Shown: in pieces, positions 25,427 through 33,582 of the stretch | Layout of the letters: each line of letters begins with the position of its first letter | Position numbering within the stretch: position 1 is the first letter of the stretch | Source of the DNA: RHKX01 sp963743875 | GTDB taxonomy: Bacteria; Actinomycetota; Thermoleophilia; Solirubrobacterales; 70-9 | Reading direction: 5' to 3' | Assembly (NCBI GenBank): GCA_963743875.1 | Contig: CAVURM010000005.1 | Span: forward strand, 463,295-527,294 | Length of the DNA stretch: 64,000 bases | Translations under genes and position numbers: made by a program | The notes under the pieces: generated by a model | The model's input: the letters and a program-made list of their open reading frames with translations, nothing else | The model's database searches: none | Told to the model about the DNA's origin: nothing

Positions 25427-26079
25427 ACGACTCAATCGCCGAAGAGGGGCAATTGAGCCGTTCGCAGCGGCGGTTCGATCTCGTAGCCACCATCCTCCTC
25501 GCGTGCGCGACGCTGGCAACGGCCTGGGCCGGCTACCAGGCGACGCGATGGCACAGCGAGCAGGCCGAGAACCAGGCGAAGGCGACGGCGACTCGAATCG
25601 AATCGACCCGGGCGGGGGATACAGCGAACCGTGAGGCGCAGGTCGACCTCGCGCTCTTCATTCAATGGGTGAATGCTCGGGCTCAAAATGACAGTGACCT
25701 CGCGGACTTCTACCGCCAGCGTTTCACCGATCGCTTTCAGCCCGCCTTTGACGACTGGATTGCGACGAAGCCGTTCACGAATGCCGACGCACCCACATCG
25801 CCATTCGTAATGGACGGCTATCAGGCCGATGTGCTGGCGGAAGCTGATGCCAAAGAGACGGAGGCGGACGCCTATGCTGCCGCCGCCGGGGAGGACATCG
25901 ACCGGGCGGACAAATACGTCTTCGCGGTGGTCCTCTTCGCCACGTGCCTGTTCTTCGCGGGCCTCAGCACCAGGCTTCGGACGTCTACGGGTCAGATGGC
26001 GATACTTGCCCTCGGCTGTGGTCTCTTCGTCGCCGCCGCCGTCTGGCTGGCGACCTTCCCGGTCTCCGTGAACCTCTGA
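25423..26079 (+). CDS. small membrane protein of unknown function
   Basis: 218 residues from a TTG start overlapping the DUF4239 stop. It has one N-terminal transmembrane helix (LVATILLACATLATAWAGYQA), a charged helical middle rich in Ala/Asp/Glu, and two C-terminal transmembrane helices. The charged middle is predicted to be extracytoplasmic or coiled. I do not recognise a named family with confidence; close pairing with DUF4239 suggests a joint membrane complex. Confidence 0.7.
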   Translation: MNDSIAEEGQLSRSQRRFDLVATILLACATLATAWAGYQATRWHSEQAENQAKATATRIESTRAGDTANREAQVDLALFIQWVNARAQNDSDLADFYRQRFTDRFQPAFDDWIATKPFTNADAPTSPFVMDGYQADVLAEADAKETEADAYAAAAGEDIDRADKYVFAVVLFATCLFFAGLSTRLRTSTGQMAILALGCGLFVAAAVWLATFPVSVNL

Positions 26080-26094
26080 CGCATCGGGCAGCGA

Positions 26095-26113
26095 ATCACC
26101 CTCATTGGAGGAT
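26095..26113 (+). promoter_or_regulatory. island operator site 2 (ATCACC-N7-GAGGAT)
   Basis: Same spaced inverted-repeat pattern as the other island sites, 66 nt before the DUF2252 start. The right half is degenerate. Confidence 0.45.
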
Positions 26114-26179
26114 GCCGATTAAGGCCCCGGTGTGGGAACGTTCGTCTGCCCACTCCAATCTTCTATTGAGGCGGTACCC

Positions 26180-27586
26180 GTGAACGAGAAAATCGCAACA
26201 CATCTGACCGTTGACGAGCGCACCGAACTCGGCCGAGCCGCACGTGGCGAGGTCCCCCGCTCCTCCCACGGGACCTGGGAACCGAGATCGGATCGGCGCG
26301 ATCCAGTGGACGTGCTCGAAGAGCAGGCGACCACGCGGGTTCCTGAACTCGTTCCGCTTCGCTACGGCAGGATGCTCGCCTCTCCATTCACGTTCTATCG
26401 CGGCGCCGCCGGCATCATGGCGGCCGACCTGGCAGGACTGCCCAGGACTGCTCTCCATACGCAGCTCTGTGGAGATGCCCACCTCTCAAACTTCGGCACC
26501 TTCGCGGCACCCGACCGGACCCTGGTATTTGACGTCAATGACTTCGACGAGACCCTTCCCGGCCCATTTGAATGGGATCTGAAGCGCCTGGCTGCAAGCT
26601 TCGCGATAGCGGGGCGCGATCGCGGTTTCGGCAAGAAGGACCGAGGGCGAATAAACCTAGAGGTCGGTCGTTCCTATCGCGACGCAATGCGGGGTCATTC
26701 GCTCGAGCGCAACCTCGACCTCTGGTACTCGCGGGTCGACGTCAGCGACATCCTCGCCGGAGCGGCTCAGGTGGGAACGAAGAAACAGTTGAAGCGGGCC
26801 GAGAAGAACGTGGCCAAGGCTCAAGGTAAGACCAGTCTGAAGGCGCTCGGGAAGCTGACCGAGACCGTCGATGGCGATGCTCGGATCCGTAGCGACCCGC
26901 CGGTGATTGTCCCGATCAAGGAGCTGCTGAAACCGAAGCAACACCAGGCCATGGATGAGGCGCTCAGGACACTCATCCGCTCGTATCGATCGACCCTGTC
27001 CGGAGACCGCCGACATCTTCTGGAGCGGTTCCGCTACGTCGATGCGGCCCGCAAGGTGGTCGGAGTCGGCAGCGTTGGGACCCGCGCCTGGATCATGCTG
27101 ATGCTCGGCCGTGACGGCGAAGACCCTCTGTTCCTGCAGTTCAAGGAGGCCGAGGCGTCGGTGCTCGAGCCATTCCTGGGTGACAGCGAATACGACCAAC
27201 ATGGTCAGCGCGTCGTCGAGGGCCAGCGCCTGATGCAAGCCGCTGGCGACATCATGCTCGGGTGGGTTCGGACCAGCGACGTCGACGGTGTCGAGCGCGA
27301 CTACTACGTGCGTCAGCTCTGGGATGCGAAAGGTTCGGCCCTCGTCGAGCAGATGAACCCCTCGGCGCTCGGATATTACGCCCAGGTCTGCGGGCGCACG
27401 CTTGCCCGTGCCCATGCCCGGGCGGGAGACAGCGTTGCGATCGCCGCCTACCTCGGCCGAGGCGATTCATTTGATCGCGCTCTGGCCGCGTTCGCTGAGC
27501 TCTACGCCGACCAGAACGAGCGCGACTACGCGGCAGTGGTCGGGGCCGTCGAATCCGGTCGGATCACGGCCGAGACGGATGCCTGA
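26180..27586 (+). CDS. DUF2252-family protein
   Basis: 468 residues from a GTG start; the ATG at 26132 would add a non-conserved leader. Family landmarks are RMLASPFTFYRGAAGIMAADLA, the kinase-like CGDAHLSNFGTFAAPDR and VFDVNDFDETLPGPFEWDLKRLAASF, and later FLQFKEAEASVL and GQRLMQAAGDIMLGW. The GDAHxxNFG...DFDE pattern resembles the catalytic and metal loops of aminoglycoside-phosphotransferase/protein-kinase-like folds. Function is unknown; it is frequent in soil Actinobacteria. Confidence 0.88.
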   Translation: MNEKIATHLTVDERTELGRAARGEVPRSSHGTWEPRSDRRDPVDVLEEQATTRVPELVPLRYGRMLASPFTFYRGAAGIMAADLAGLPRTALHTQLCGDAHLSNFGTFAAPDRTLVFDVNDFDETLPGPFEWDLKRLAASFAIAGRDRGFGKKDRGRINLEVGRSYRDAMRGHSLERNLDLWYSRVDVSDILAGAAQVGTKKQLKRAEKNVAKAQGKTSLKALGKLTETVDGDARIRSDPPVIVPIKELLKPKQHQAMDEALRTLIRSYRSTLSGDRRHLLERFRYVDAARKVVGVGSVGTRAWIMLMLGRDGEDPLFLQFKEAEASVLEPFLGDSEYDQHGQRVVEGQRLMQAAGDIMLGWVRTSDVDGVERDYYVRQLWDAKGSALVEQMNPSALGYYAQVCGRTLARAHARAGDSVAIAAYLGRGDSFDRALAAFAELYADQNERDYAAVVGAVESGRITAETDA

Positions 27587-27625
27587 GATCCGCGATCCGG
27601 CCGGATCGTCTGTCCTCCAGTGCAT

Positions 27626-27644
27626 TTCACCCGTATCGGGCGAG
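27626..27644 (+). promoter_or_regulatory. island operator site 3 (TTCACC-N7-GGCGAG)
   Basis: Spaced inverted repeat with the same 7-nt spacing, 101 nt before the DUF6325 start. Confidence 0.45.
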
Positions 27645-27745
27645 GTACGGAGCCAACCTGCCGCCTACGGTCGGTCTCACATCTGCTAACGGCCTTGCCG
27701 CCCTGGACACGATGCCGGCGACAGGCCACCACCGGAAGGACCAAC

Positions 27746-28273
27746 ATGGCCATCGGACCCGTCCAACTTCTCGTGCTCGGCTTTCAGGAGCCGGACTTCC
27801 ATGGCGAGGTCATCGCCGAACTCGAGCGCCTGCGTGCCAGCGACACAGTGCGAGTAATCGATGCATTGGCAGTCCACAAAGGCCCCGAGGGGGAGCTGGA
27901 GGTGGCACATCTCAGCAACCTGACCCGCGACGAGGCCGTTGAACTCGGTAGCACCGTCGGTGCACTGATCGGGCTCGGGATCGAGGGCGAAGATGGCATC
28001 GAGGCTGGTGCCATCGCCGGAGCCGAGGCTGCCTCCGAGGGAGTCGAAGTCTTCTCGGACGACGAGGCTTGGGACGTCCTCGAGGAGATCCCCAATGACT
28101 CGGCGGCCGCCCTGATACTGCTGGAGCATCAATGGGCCGTCCCGCTCCGCGACGCTGTCGCCCGGGCCGGCGGGTTCCGTATCAGCGACGGGTTCATCAG
28201 CCCCGTCGACCTCGTCGCGATCGGGCTCCTCGCGGAGGAGGAGGCGGAGATACACGCCCTCGAGGCGAGCTGA
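27746..28273 (+). CDS. DUF6325/DUF1269-like stress-associated protein
   Basis: 175 residues. The opening PVQLLVLGFQEPDFHGEVIAELERLR, with IDALAVHKGPEGEL, is characteristic of the DUF6325 group, related to DUF1269. The central Gly/Ala-rich segment (VGALIGLGIEGEDGIEAGAIAGAEAA) could pack in a membrane or a glycine-zipper-like helix. A GGAAGGA ribosome-binding site precedes the ATG. These proteins often sit beside SHOCT-domain and other small membrane proteins; molecular function is not known. Confidence 0.85.
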   Translation: MAIGPVQLLVLGFQEPDFHGEVIAELERLRASDTVRVIDALAVHKGPEGELEVAHLSNLTRDEAVELGSTVGALIGLGIEGEDGIEAGAIAGAEAASEGVEVFSDDEAWDVLEEIPNDSAAALILLEHQWAVPLRDAVARAGGFRISDGFISPVDLVAIGLLAEEEAEIHALEAS

Positions 28274-28331
28274 CGCCCCCGCTCAGCTCAGCTCTCGAAC
28301 CCCATTTTCAATGAACGGAAGGAGGGACCCA

Positions 28332-28391
28332 ATGCTTGCAACACGCAGAGTTGCCCGCCGCACGAGTCGCCGCGTCGCTCGTCGCCGCTGA
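28332..28391 (+). CDS. 19-residue Arg-rich micropeptide
   Basis: A short frame encodes MLATRRVARRTSRRVARRR (9 Arg of 19), behind a strong GGAAGGAGGG ribosome-binding site with good spacing, 58 nt after the DUF6325 stop. The RRxxRR periodicity would give a highly basic amphipathic helix able to bind nucleic acid or acidic membranes. Because of its size the call rests on the ribosome-binding site and operon position. Confidence 0.55.
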   Translation: MLATRRVARRTSRRVARRR

Positions 28392-28420
28392 ACGGTCGTC
28401 AGAAGGCTGACCGTGGGCAA

Positions 28421-28439
28421 ATCACCTAGTCAGGGTGAT
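28421..28439 (+). promoter_or_regulatory. island operator site 4 (ATCACC-N7-GGTGAT)
   Basis: The only perfect palindrome of the set: ATCACC and GGTGAT are exact reverse complements across a 7-nt spacer. It lies 75 nt before the DUF7144 start. Confidence 0.6.
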
Positions 28440-28474
28440 CAACCCCAACGGGCTCGCGGATACGTTCCGATATA

Positions 28475-28493
28475 CCGACCGAACAGCGGTCGG
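28475..28493 (+). other. hairpin in the DUF7144 leader
   Basis: A 7-bp perfect stem CCGACCG/CGGTCGG with a 5-nt loop, about 20 nt before the DUF7144 start codon. It could be a leader structure or a terminator for the micropeptide transcript. Confidence 0.4.
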
Positions 28494-28514
28494 GCAACAG
28501 ATGGGAGTTTTTGA

Positions 28515-28901
28515 ATGAGAGGTACAGGCCGAGTCGCATTTGCAGGCATCTTGCTGCTGATAGTGGGCACGCTCAACGTCATCTACGGTTTCGGCGCCCT
28601 CGACGACGCGAACATTTTCGTCGGCGACACGAGGTTGATACTGAGCAATCTGAACTCGCTCGGTTGGGTGTTGATCATCCTCGGGATCATCCAGCTGACC
28701 GGCGGCTTCTCGCTGCTGGCGGGTAACGCATACGGACGGGTGATCGGCCTCGTCGCCGCAAGCCTCGGCGCGCTTGGCGCGCTGTTGTCGATCGGTGGCG
28801 CATACCCATGGTGGTCGCTGGGAGTGTTCTTCCTCTGCGTCTACGTGATCTACGGAATCGTCGAGTTCGGCGAGGACGAGAAGGCCGCCGGAGGGGTCTG
28901 A
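28515..28901 (+). CDS. DUF7144-family four-helix membrane protein
   Basis: 128 residues almost entirely made of four transmembrane helices, opening with GRVAFAGILLLIVGTLNVIYGFGAL and containing LGWVLIILGIIQLTGGFSLLAGNAYGR, the pattern of the small DUF7144 membrane family. Function is unknown. An 11-bp hairpin follows the stop codon. Confidence 0.82.
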   Translation: MRGTGRVAFAGILLLIVGTLNVIYGFGALDDANIFVGDTRLILSNLNSLGWVLIILGIIQLTGGFSLLAGNAYGRVIGLVAASLGALGALLSIGGAYPWWSLGVFFLCVYVIYGIVEFGEDEKAAGGV

Positions 28902-28916
28902 ACCTCTGTGAACCCA

Positions 28917-28952
28917 GGGAGACGATTTCGCTCAGGAACGGAATCGTCTCCC
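28917..28952 (+). terminator. terminator-like hairpin after the DUF7144 gene
   Basis: An 11-bp perfect stem GGGAGACGATT/AATCGTCTCCC with a 14-nt loop, 16 nt after the stop. No T tract follows, so it may instead be a processing or attenuation element before the sulfatase. Confidence 0.5.
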
Positions 28953-29007
28953 GGTTCGCAGCAATTGGCGACAGTGTCTTGGTCCCTACCAAAATCGGAG
29001 AAACCCT

Positions 29008-31417
29008 ATGAGCCAGCCTGATCGAAGCAGACTCCCGATTCGCCAGCAGGCATTCAAAGGGGTCGCGAACAGAACGCTCGACGGCTCGCAGCCGGACTGG
29101 GATCTGATCGGCCATGTCGATGCGCCGGAGGGAGCTCCGAACGTCCTCATGGTCCTCATCGATGACGCCGGCTTCGGAAATGCCGGGACGTTCGGGGGGC
29201 CGATCAATACCCCCAACTACACCCGGATGGCGCAAGAGGGCCTTCGCTACAACCGTTTTCACGTCACGGCCCTCTGTTCGCCGACGCGTGCGGCGCTCCT
29301 CACCGGCCGTAACAGTCACTCCGTGGGCTTCGGCTCGGTCGGCGAGTTCTCAACCGGATTTCCCGGTTACACGGCTTTCGTCCCTGACGACTGCGTGCCC
29401 TTCCCGCGGATCCTCAGAGACAACGGCTACGCCACCTCAGCTTTCGGCAAATGGCATCTCACGCCCGATGGTCAGCAGGGTCCCGCCGGTCCCTTCAACC
29501 GGTGGCCGACCGGCTGGGGGTTCGACTACTTCTACGGGTTCCTCGGTGGAGGGTCGGGGCAGTGGGACCCTTGCCTGACCGAGAACCAGAAGATCATCGG
29601 CACACCCGAGACCTTCGACGACCCGGACGACCCCTATTACCTACCGGACGACATGGCCGACAAGACGATCGACTGGCTGCATGACATCCGCGGTCAGGAC
29701 GCGACCAAGCCGTTCTTCACGTACTTCTCGACGGGGTGCAGCCACGCCCCTCACCACGTGTCAGAGGAGTGGGCCGCCAAGTACGAGGGCAAGTTCGACC
29801 AGGGCTGGGACAAGCTGCGCGAGGAGACCTTCGCTCGGCAGAAGGAACTTGGTGTCATTCCCGCCGACGCCGAGCTGACGGAGCGCGACGATGCCTTCCC
29901 CGCCTGGGACGACGTGCCCGACAAGCTCAAGGCTTATTACTCCCGCCAGATGGAGGTCTACGCGGGCTACTCCGAGAACGCCGATTACAACGTCGGCCGC
30001 GTGATCGACGCGATCGACGAGCTGGGCGAGCTCGACAACACACTCATTCTCTGGGTCTGGGGCGACAACGGCGCCAGCATGGAGGGCACGATCACAGGGT
30101 CGTTCAACGAGCTGACGATGCAGAACGGAATCCCGCTGACCGACGAGATGCAGCTGCAACTCGCCGAGCGCTACGGCGGGGTCGAGGCCTGGGGCAATCA
30201 GATGATGGCCCCGCACTACTCCGCCGGCTGGGCCTGGGCCGGCAACACGCCCTTCAAGTGGGGAAAGCAGGTGGGCTCCCACCTCGGTGGGACGCGCAAC
30301 CCGCTGGTGGTCCATTGGCCCGAGAAGGTCACGGACTCCGGCGCCCTACGATCGCATTTCACCCACGTCACCGACATCGGCCCGACGATCCTCGACGTCG
30401 CGGGCATCCCGATGCCCACGTCACATCGACGGGATCGAGCAGGAGCCGATGCACGGGGTGACGTTTGCTGATTCGCTGACCGACGCCGATGCTCCCGAGC
30501 GCCATACCCAGCAGTACTTCGAGACGATCGGGAACCGGGCGATGTACAAGGACGGCTGGTGGCTGTCGATGCGGACCGAGCGAATCCCGTGGGTCCTTAC
30601 GCCGGATGCCCTGAAGCCGTACACGCCGGGGGCGTGGAACCCCGACGACGATCCGACCGAGCTCTATTACCTTCCAGACGACTTCAGCCAGGCGAGGGAT
30701 CTGGCTGCGGAGAATCCCGAAAAGGTGAAGGAGCTGAAGGAGCTCTTCTGGCAGGAGGCCGAGAAGTACAAGGTCCTGCCGCTGATGGCTCCGCTCGCCG
30801 GGTTCTTCGGCATGCTGCCACCGCTTCCGGAGGCCGCGACCTACGAATATCGCGGTGACGTCCAGAACGTCCTCTCAGGAATGATCCCGCGGATCTACAA
30901 CCACTCGTATTCGATCAGCGCCGATCTGGTCGTTCCGGATGGTGGCGCCGAGGGTGTAATCGTTGCCGAGGCCGATCACCTCGGGGGTTTCTCGCTGTTC
31001 GTCGACGGCGGCAAGCTGACCCACACCTACTCGATGATGGGCGTCTTCGTCTTTCGCCAGCAGGCGGAGGAAGGACTGCCCGAAGGTGAGGTGACCGTGC
31101 GAATGGAGTTCGCCGCCGATTCGGCGCAGATGGCGACCGGTGGCGAGGTCACGCTCTTCATCAACGATCGGGCTGTCGGCGGAGGCAAGATGGAGCACAC
31201 GGTCCCGATCCGTTTCTCGGGTTACGCCGGGATGGACATCGGCCGCGATAACGGTGGGGTCGTTGACCTCTCATACGAGGACAGGAAGCCATTCGCATTC
31301 ACCGGCGAGATCAGGAAGGTCGTCTTCGACGTCAAGCCGCAGGCATCGGAGCAGGACAAACACGACCTGCACAAGGCCGTCCACCATGGGCACACGGCGC
31401 ATGCCCTCTCCGCCTGA
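29008..31417 (+). CDS. arylsulfatase-type sulfatase (one frameshift near 30426)
   Basis: About 802 residues in the restored frame. The metal-binding Asp pair is in VLIDDAGFGN (Asp52/53). The formylglycine site is Cys90 in CSPTRAALLTGR, matching C-x-P-x-R. Later landmarks are FGKWHLTP, SHAPHH and WVWGDNGASMEG. At about 30421-30427 a single extra base (a T in CCCACGTCACATCG) breaks the frame just before HIDGIEQEPMHGVTFADS; the second part then runs intact to 31417. No signal peptide is visible, so it may be cytosolic. It hydrolyses sulfate esters and needs the formylglycine-generating enzyme encoded at 35998 on the same island. Confidence 0.88.
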
Positions 31418-31446
31418 GATGGCGTTGTTCGCAAGGAGGTCGCCCA

Positions 31447-31956
31447 ATGTCGCATGAGATCGTGAACGTTCTGATCGGGGGCTACCTGTCGAAGGAAGCA
31501 GCCGAGGAGGACTACAACGCGGTCCTCGAGTCCGGTGCCCACCTGCACGGCGCCGTGGTGGTCGGTAAGGCCCTCGACGGCGAGATGTCGGTCGAGGAAA
31601 CGGATCACATGGTGCGTGACGGTGCCGCGGGCCTCGGCGCGGTCGGCTTCGCGGTCGGTCTATTCGCCCCACCACTGCTCGCCGCCACGGCCATCGGCGG
31701 AGCCCTCGGGGCGGGCGCGGGTGGCCTCCTGCACCACAAAGCGGCCGACAAGATCGGTGAGCAGGCAGGGGAGACGATCCCTCTCGGCGGAGCGGGGCTG
31801 ATCGTCGCCTACTCGAAGTCCGAGGGCGACAAGGTCGAGCCCGCCATTACGCGAGCCGTCAAGAAGAACATCGGTGAGGCTGACGGTGGTCACGTCGAGG
31901 CGCTGAAGGGCGCCCTTGCGGACGCCCAGGCCAAGATGGCCGCCGACGACTCCTAG
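31447..31956 (+). CDS. DUF1269-family membrane-associated protein
   Basis: 169 residues. It has a ferredoxin-like opening (IVNVLIGGYLSKEAAEEDYNAVLESG), then a Gly/Ala-rich hydrophobic segment (GLGAVGFAVGLFAPPLLAATAIGGALGAGAGGLL) and a charged C-terminus, as in DUF1269 proteins. An AAGGAGG ribosome-binding site sits 5' of the ATG. It converges with the flavodoxin gene with a 4-nt overlap. Confidence 0.82.
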   Translation: MSHEIVNVLIGGYLSKEAAEEDYNAVLESGAHLHGAVVVGKALDGEMSVEETDHMVRDGAAGLGAVGFAVGLFAPPLLAATAIGGALGAGAGGLLHHKAADKIGEQAGETIPLGGAGLIVAYSKSEGDKVEPAITRAVKKNIGEADGGHVEALKGALADAQAKMAADDS

Positions 31957-32612
31957 GGGTTGTGGTCGACGACTTCGTCGATGAAGCGGTGGGCCTGTTC
32001 CACGTAGCCTGGCTGCAGGTTCGGGGGTGGCATCTTCATCCCTAAGACACGCTCCTGCGGCCCTCCGTGCTTCATGTAACCGAGCCACGAGAGCATCGAT
32101 TTCACCTGGCCGCCGGCAACGACGAAGTGGGTCTTGCCGACATGTCGCCCGCCGTTCCCCTCTCCGAGCTTCTGCAGCTGGTTGAGGTTGACGCTGAAGT
32201 AGCGGCGCGAAATCGAAGCGCACGCGAACGGCTTTCCGTTCAGGACCGCTTTCGCTCCCGGCGACTCGAGATACGAGCGAATCGGCATGCTCGTCTGAAA
32301 CCACCAGGTCGGGGATGCCAGGACGACAAGGTCGTAGTCGCCCGACCGGGCCTCAGGCGGGATGTTGATCTCGCCGGTCTGATGGCGAATCTGCGCTGGG
32401 AGGATCGAGCCAATCTGTGGAATCGGGTGCTTCATCGGGAACTGAGAGAGCTTGGGTGCCCATCGTTCGTCCGTGAATTCGATGCGCGCCATCGTGGCAC
32501 CGCATCCGTTCGCCGCCAACGCCTGGTTCATCGCCTCCGCAACTCGCCCGGCTTGCTTGGAGAGCGTGAAGTAGACGACGAGCACCTTCGGTTGTGGGGC
32601 TTCGGTCGCCAC
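31953..32612 (-). CDS. flavodoxin-like FMN protein
   Basis: 219 residues. The N-terminal VLVVYFTLSKQAGRVAEAM is a flavodoxin-fold FMN phosphate-binding loop, and DYDLVVLASPTWWFQTSMPIRSYLES is the second FMN-contact segment. It is longer than classical flavodoxin and resembles the NAD(P)H-dependent flavodoxin-like oxidoreductases. It begins immediately after the SDR stop, so the two form an operon. Confidence 0.82.
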   Translation of the reverse strand: MATEAPQPKVLVVYFTLSKQAGRVAEAMNQALAANGCGATMARIEFTDERWAPKLSQFPMKHPIPQIGSILPAQIRHQTGEINIPPEARSGDYDLVVLASPTWWFQTSMPIRSYLESPGAKAVLNGKPFACASISRRYFSVNLNQLQKLGEGNGGRHVGKTHFVVAGGQVKSMLSWLGYMKHGGPQERVLGMKMPPPNLQPGYVEQAHRFIDEVVDHNP

Positions 32613-33554
32613 CTAATCCCCATCTCGTTGCTTGCTGATGCGTTCGGGCTCAGGGAGGCGAACCGTTCTCGCCACCAACCTGTCCTTGGCGCGGTCTGGC
32701 AGCGCCCGCGCGAGATTGGCGGTCGCCTTAGCGTCGTGGCCGGCGAGGTATCTCGTCTTCGGCCTGTCTGACATCAAGGCGTCTCCGATGGCCTCGGCGA
32801 GCGTGTGAGCGGGAGCTGCGTCTGCGGACGTCTTATCGACGAGGGTCCGCACCGCGGCAATCAGTTCTTCGTAGCGGTTGTTTCCGTCGGCCTCGAGCTC
32901 GTCGCGCACCCGATCGATCTCAGCGATCGTCTTGTCGAAGATGGCTGTCTCGGTTGCCCCCGGATCGACAAGCGATACCGGGATACCCCACTGCCTCAAC
33001 TCAAGACGCAGGGCGTCACTTATGGCCTCCATACCGAACTTGGAAGCGCTGTAGGCACCATGGAGCGGCAAAGCCATGCGGCCGCCGATCGATCCCACAT
33101 TGACGATCCGCCCTTGGCCCTGTCGGATCAGCGGTAGAAACGCCTGCGTGACGGCGACCTGACCGACCAGGTTGACCTCGAGTTGCTCGCGAAAATCGGA
33201 CAGAACTTGGTGCTCGAGGGGGGCCGGCTTCACGATTCCAGCGTTGTTGACGAGGCCGGCCAAGCCGCTGTCCCCGACTTCCGCTCTAACGGCATCGGCG
33301 GCCGATGCGATGCTCCGTTCGTCGGTAACGTCGATGACGATCCGCATCAGTCGGTCGGTCGTTGCGTGACCGTTTCGATCGCCTCGCATTCCGGCGAATA
33401 CCCGGAACCCGTGATTCGCTAGATAGGCCGCAGCGGCGGCACCGATGCCGGTTGAGGAGCCGGTGATAACCACCGCCCCTCGGCTCCGCCCCAGTTCGTC
33501 ATTCACGTTGTAGGTTCCCGCATCTGCATTTCGCGATGCTAGGCCCGCCTTCAC
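32613..33554 (-). CDS. short-chain dehydrogenase/reductase
   Basis: 313 residues. It has the TGSSTGIG cofactor motif, the NNAG motif (LVNNAGIV), a catalytic Ser in VGSIGG and YSASK, the order of classical SDRs. The long C-terminus (about 60 residues) resembles 11-beta-HSD-like and retinol dehydrogenase-like members. The GTG at 33554 is preceded by AGAGGTGAT, which doubles as the right half of operator site 5; a GTG at 33506 is an alternative. The substrate is unknown. Confidence 0.88.
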   Translation of the reverse strand: MKAGLASRNADAGTYNVNDELGRSRGAVVITGSSTGIGAAAAAYLANHGFRVFAGMRGDRNGHATTDRLMRIVIDVTDERSIASAADAVRAEVGDSGLAGLVNNAGIVKPAPLEHQVLSDFREQLEVNLVGQVAVTQAFLPLIRQGQGRIVNVGSIGGRMALPLHGAYSASKFGMEAISDALRLELRQWGIPVSLVDPGATETAIFDKTIAEIDRVRDELEADGNNRYEELIAAVRTLVDKTSADAAPAHTLAEAIGDALMSDRPKTRYLAGHDAKATANLARALPDRAKDRLVARTVRLPEPERISKQRDGD

Positions 33555-33562
33555 GTAGCCAC

Positions 33563-33581
33563 ATCACCTCTACTAGGTGGT
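33563..33581 (-). promoter_or_regulatory. island operator site 5 (ACCACC-N7-GGTGAT on the minus strand)
   Basis: Same spacing as the other sites, adjacent to the SDR start; its GGTGAT half lies within a potential ribosome-binding site, so part of the match could be coincidental. Binding here would block translation or transcription of the SDR-flavodoxin pair. Confidence 0.4.
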
Positions 33582-33582
33582 T

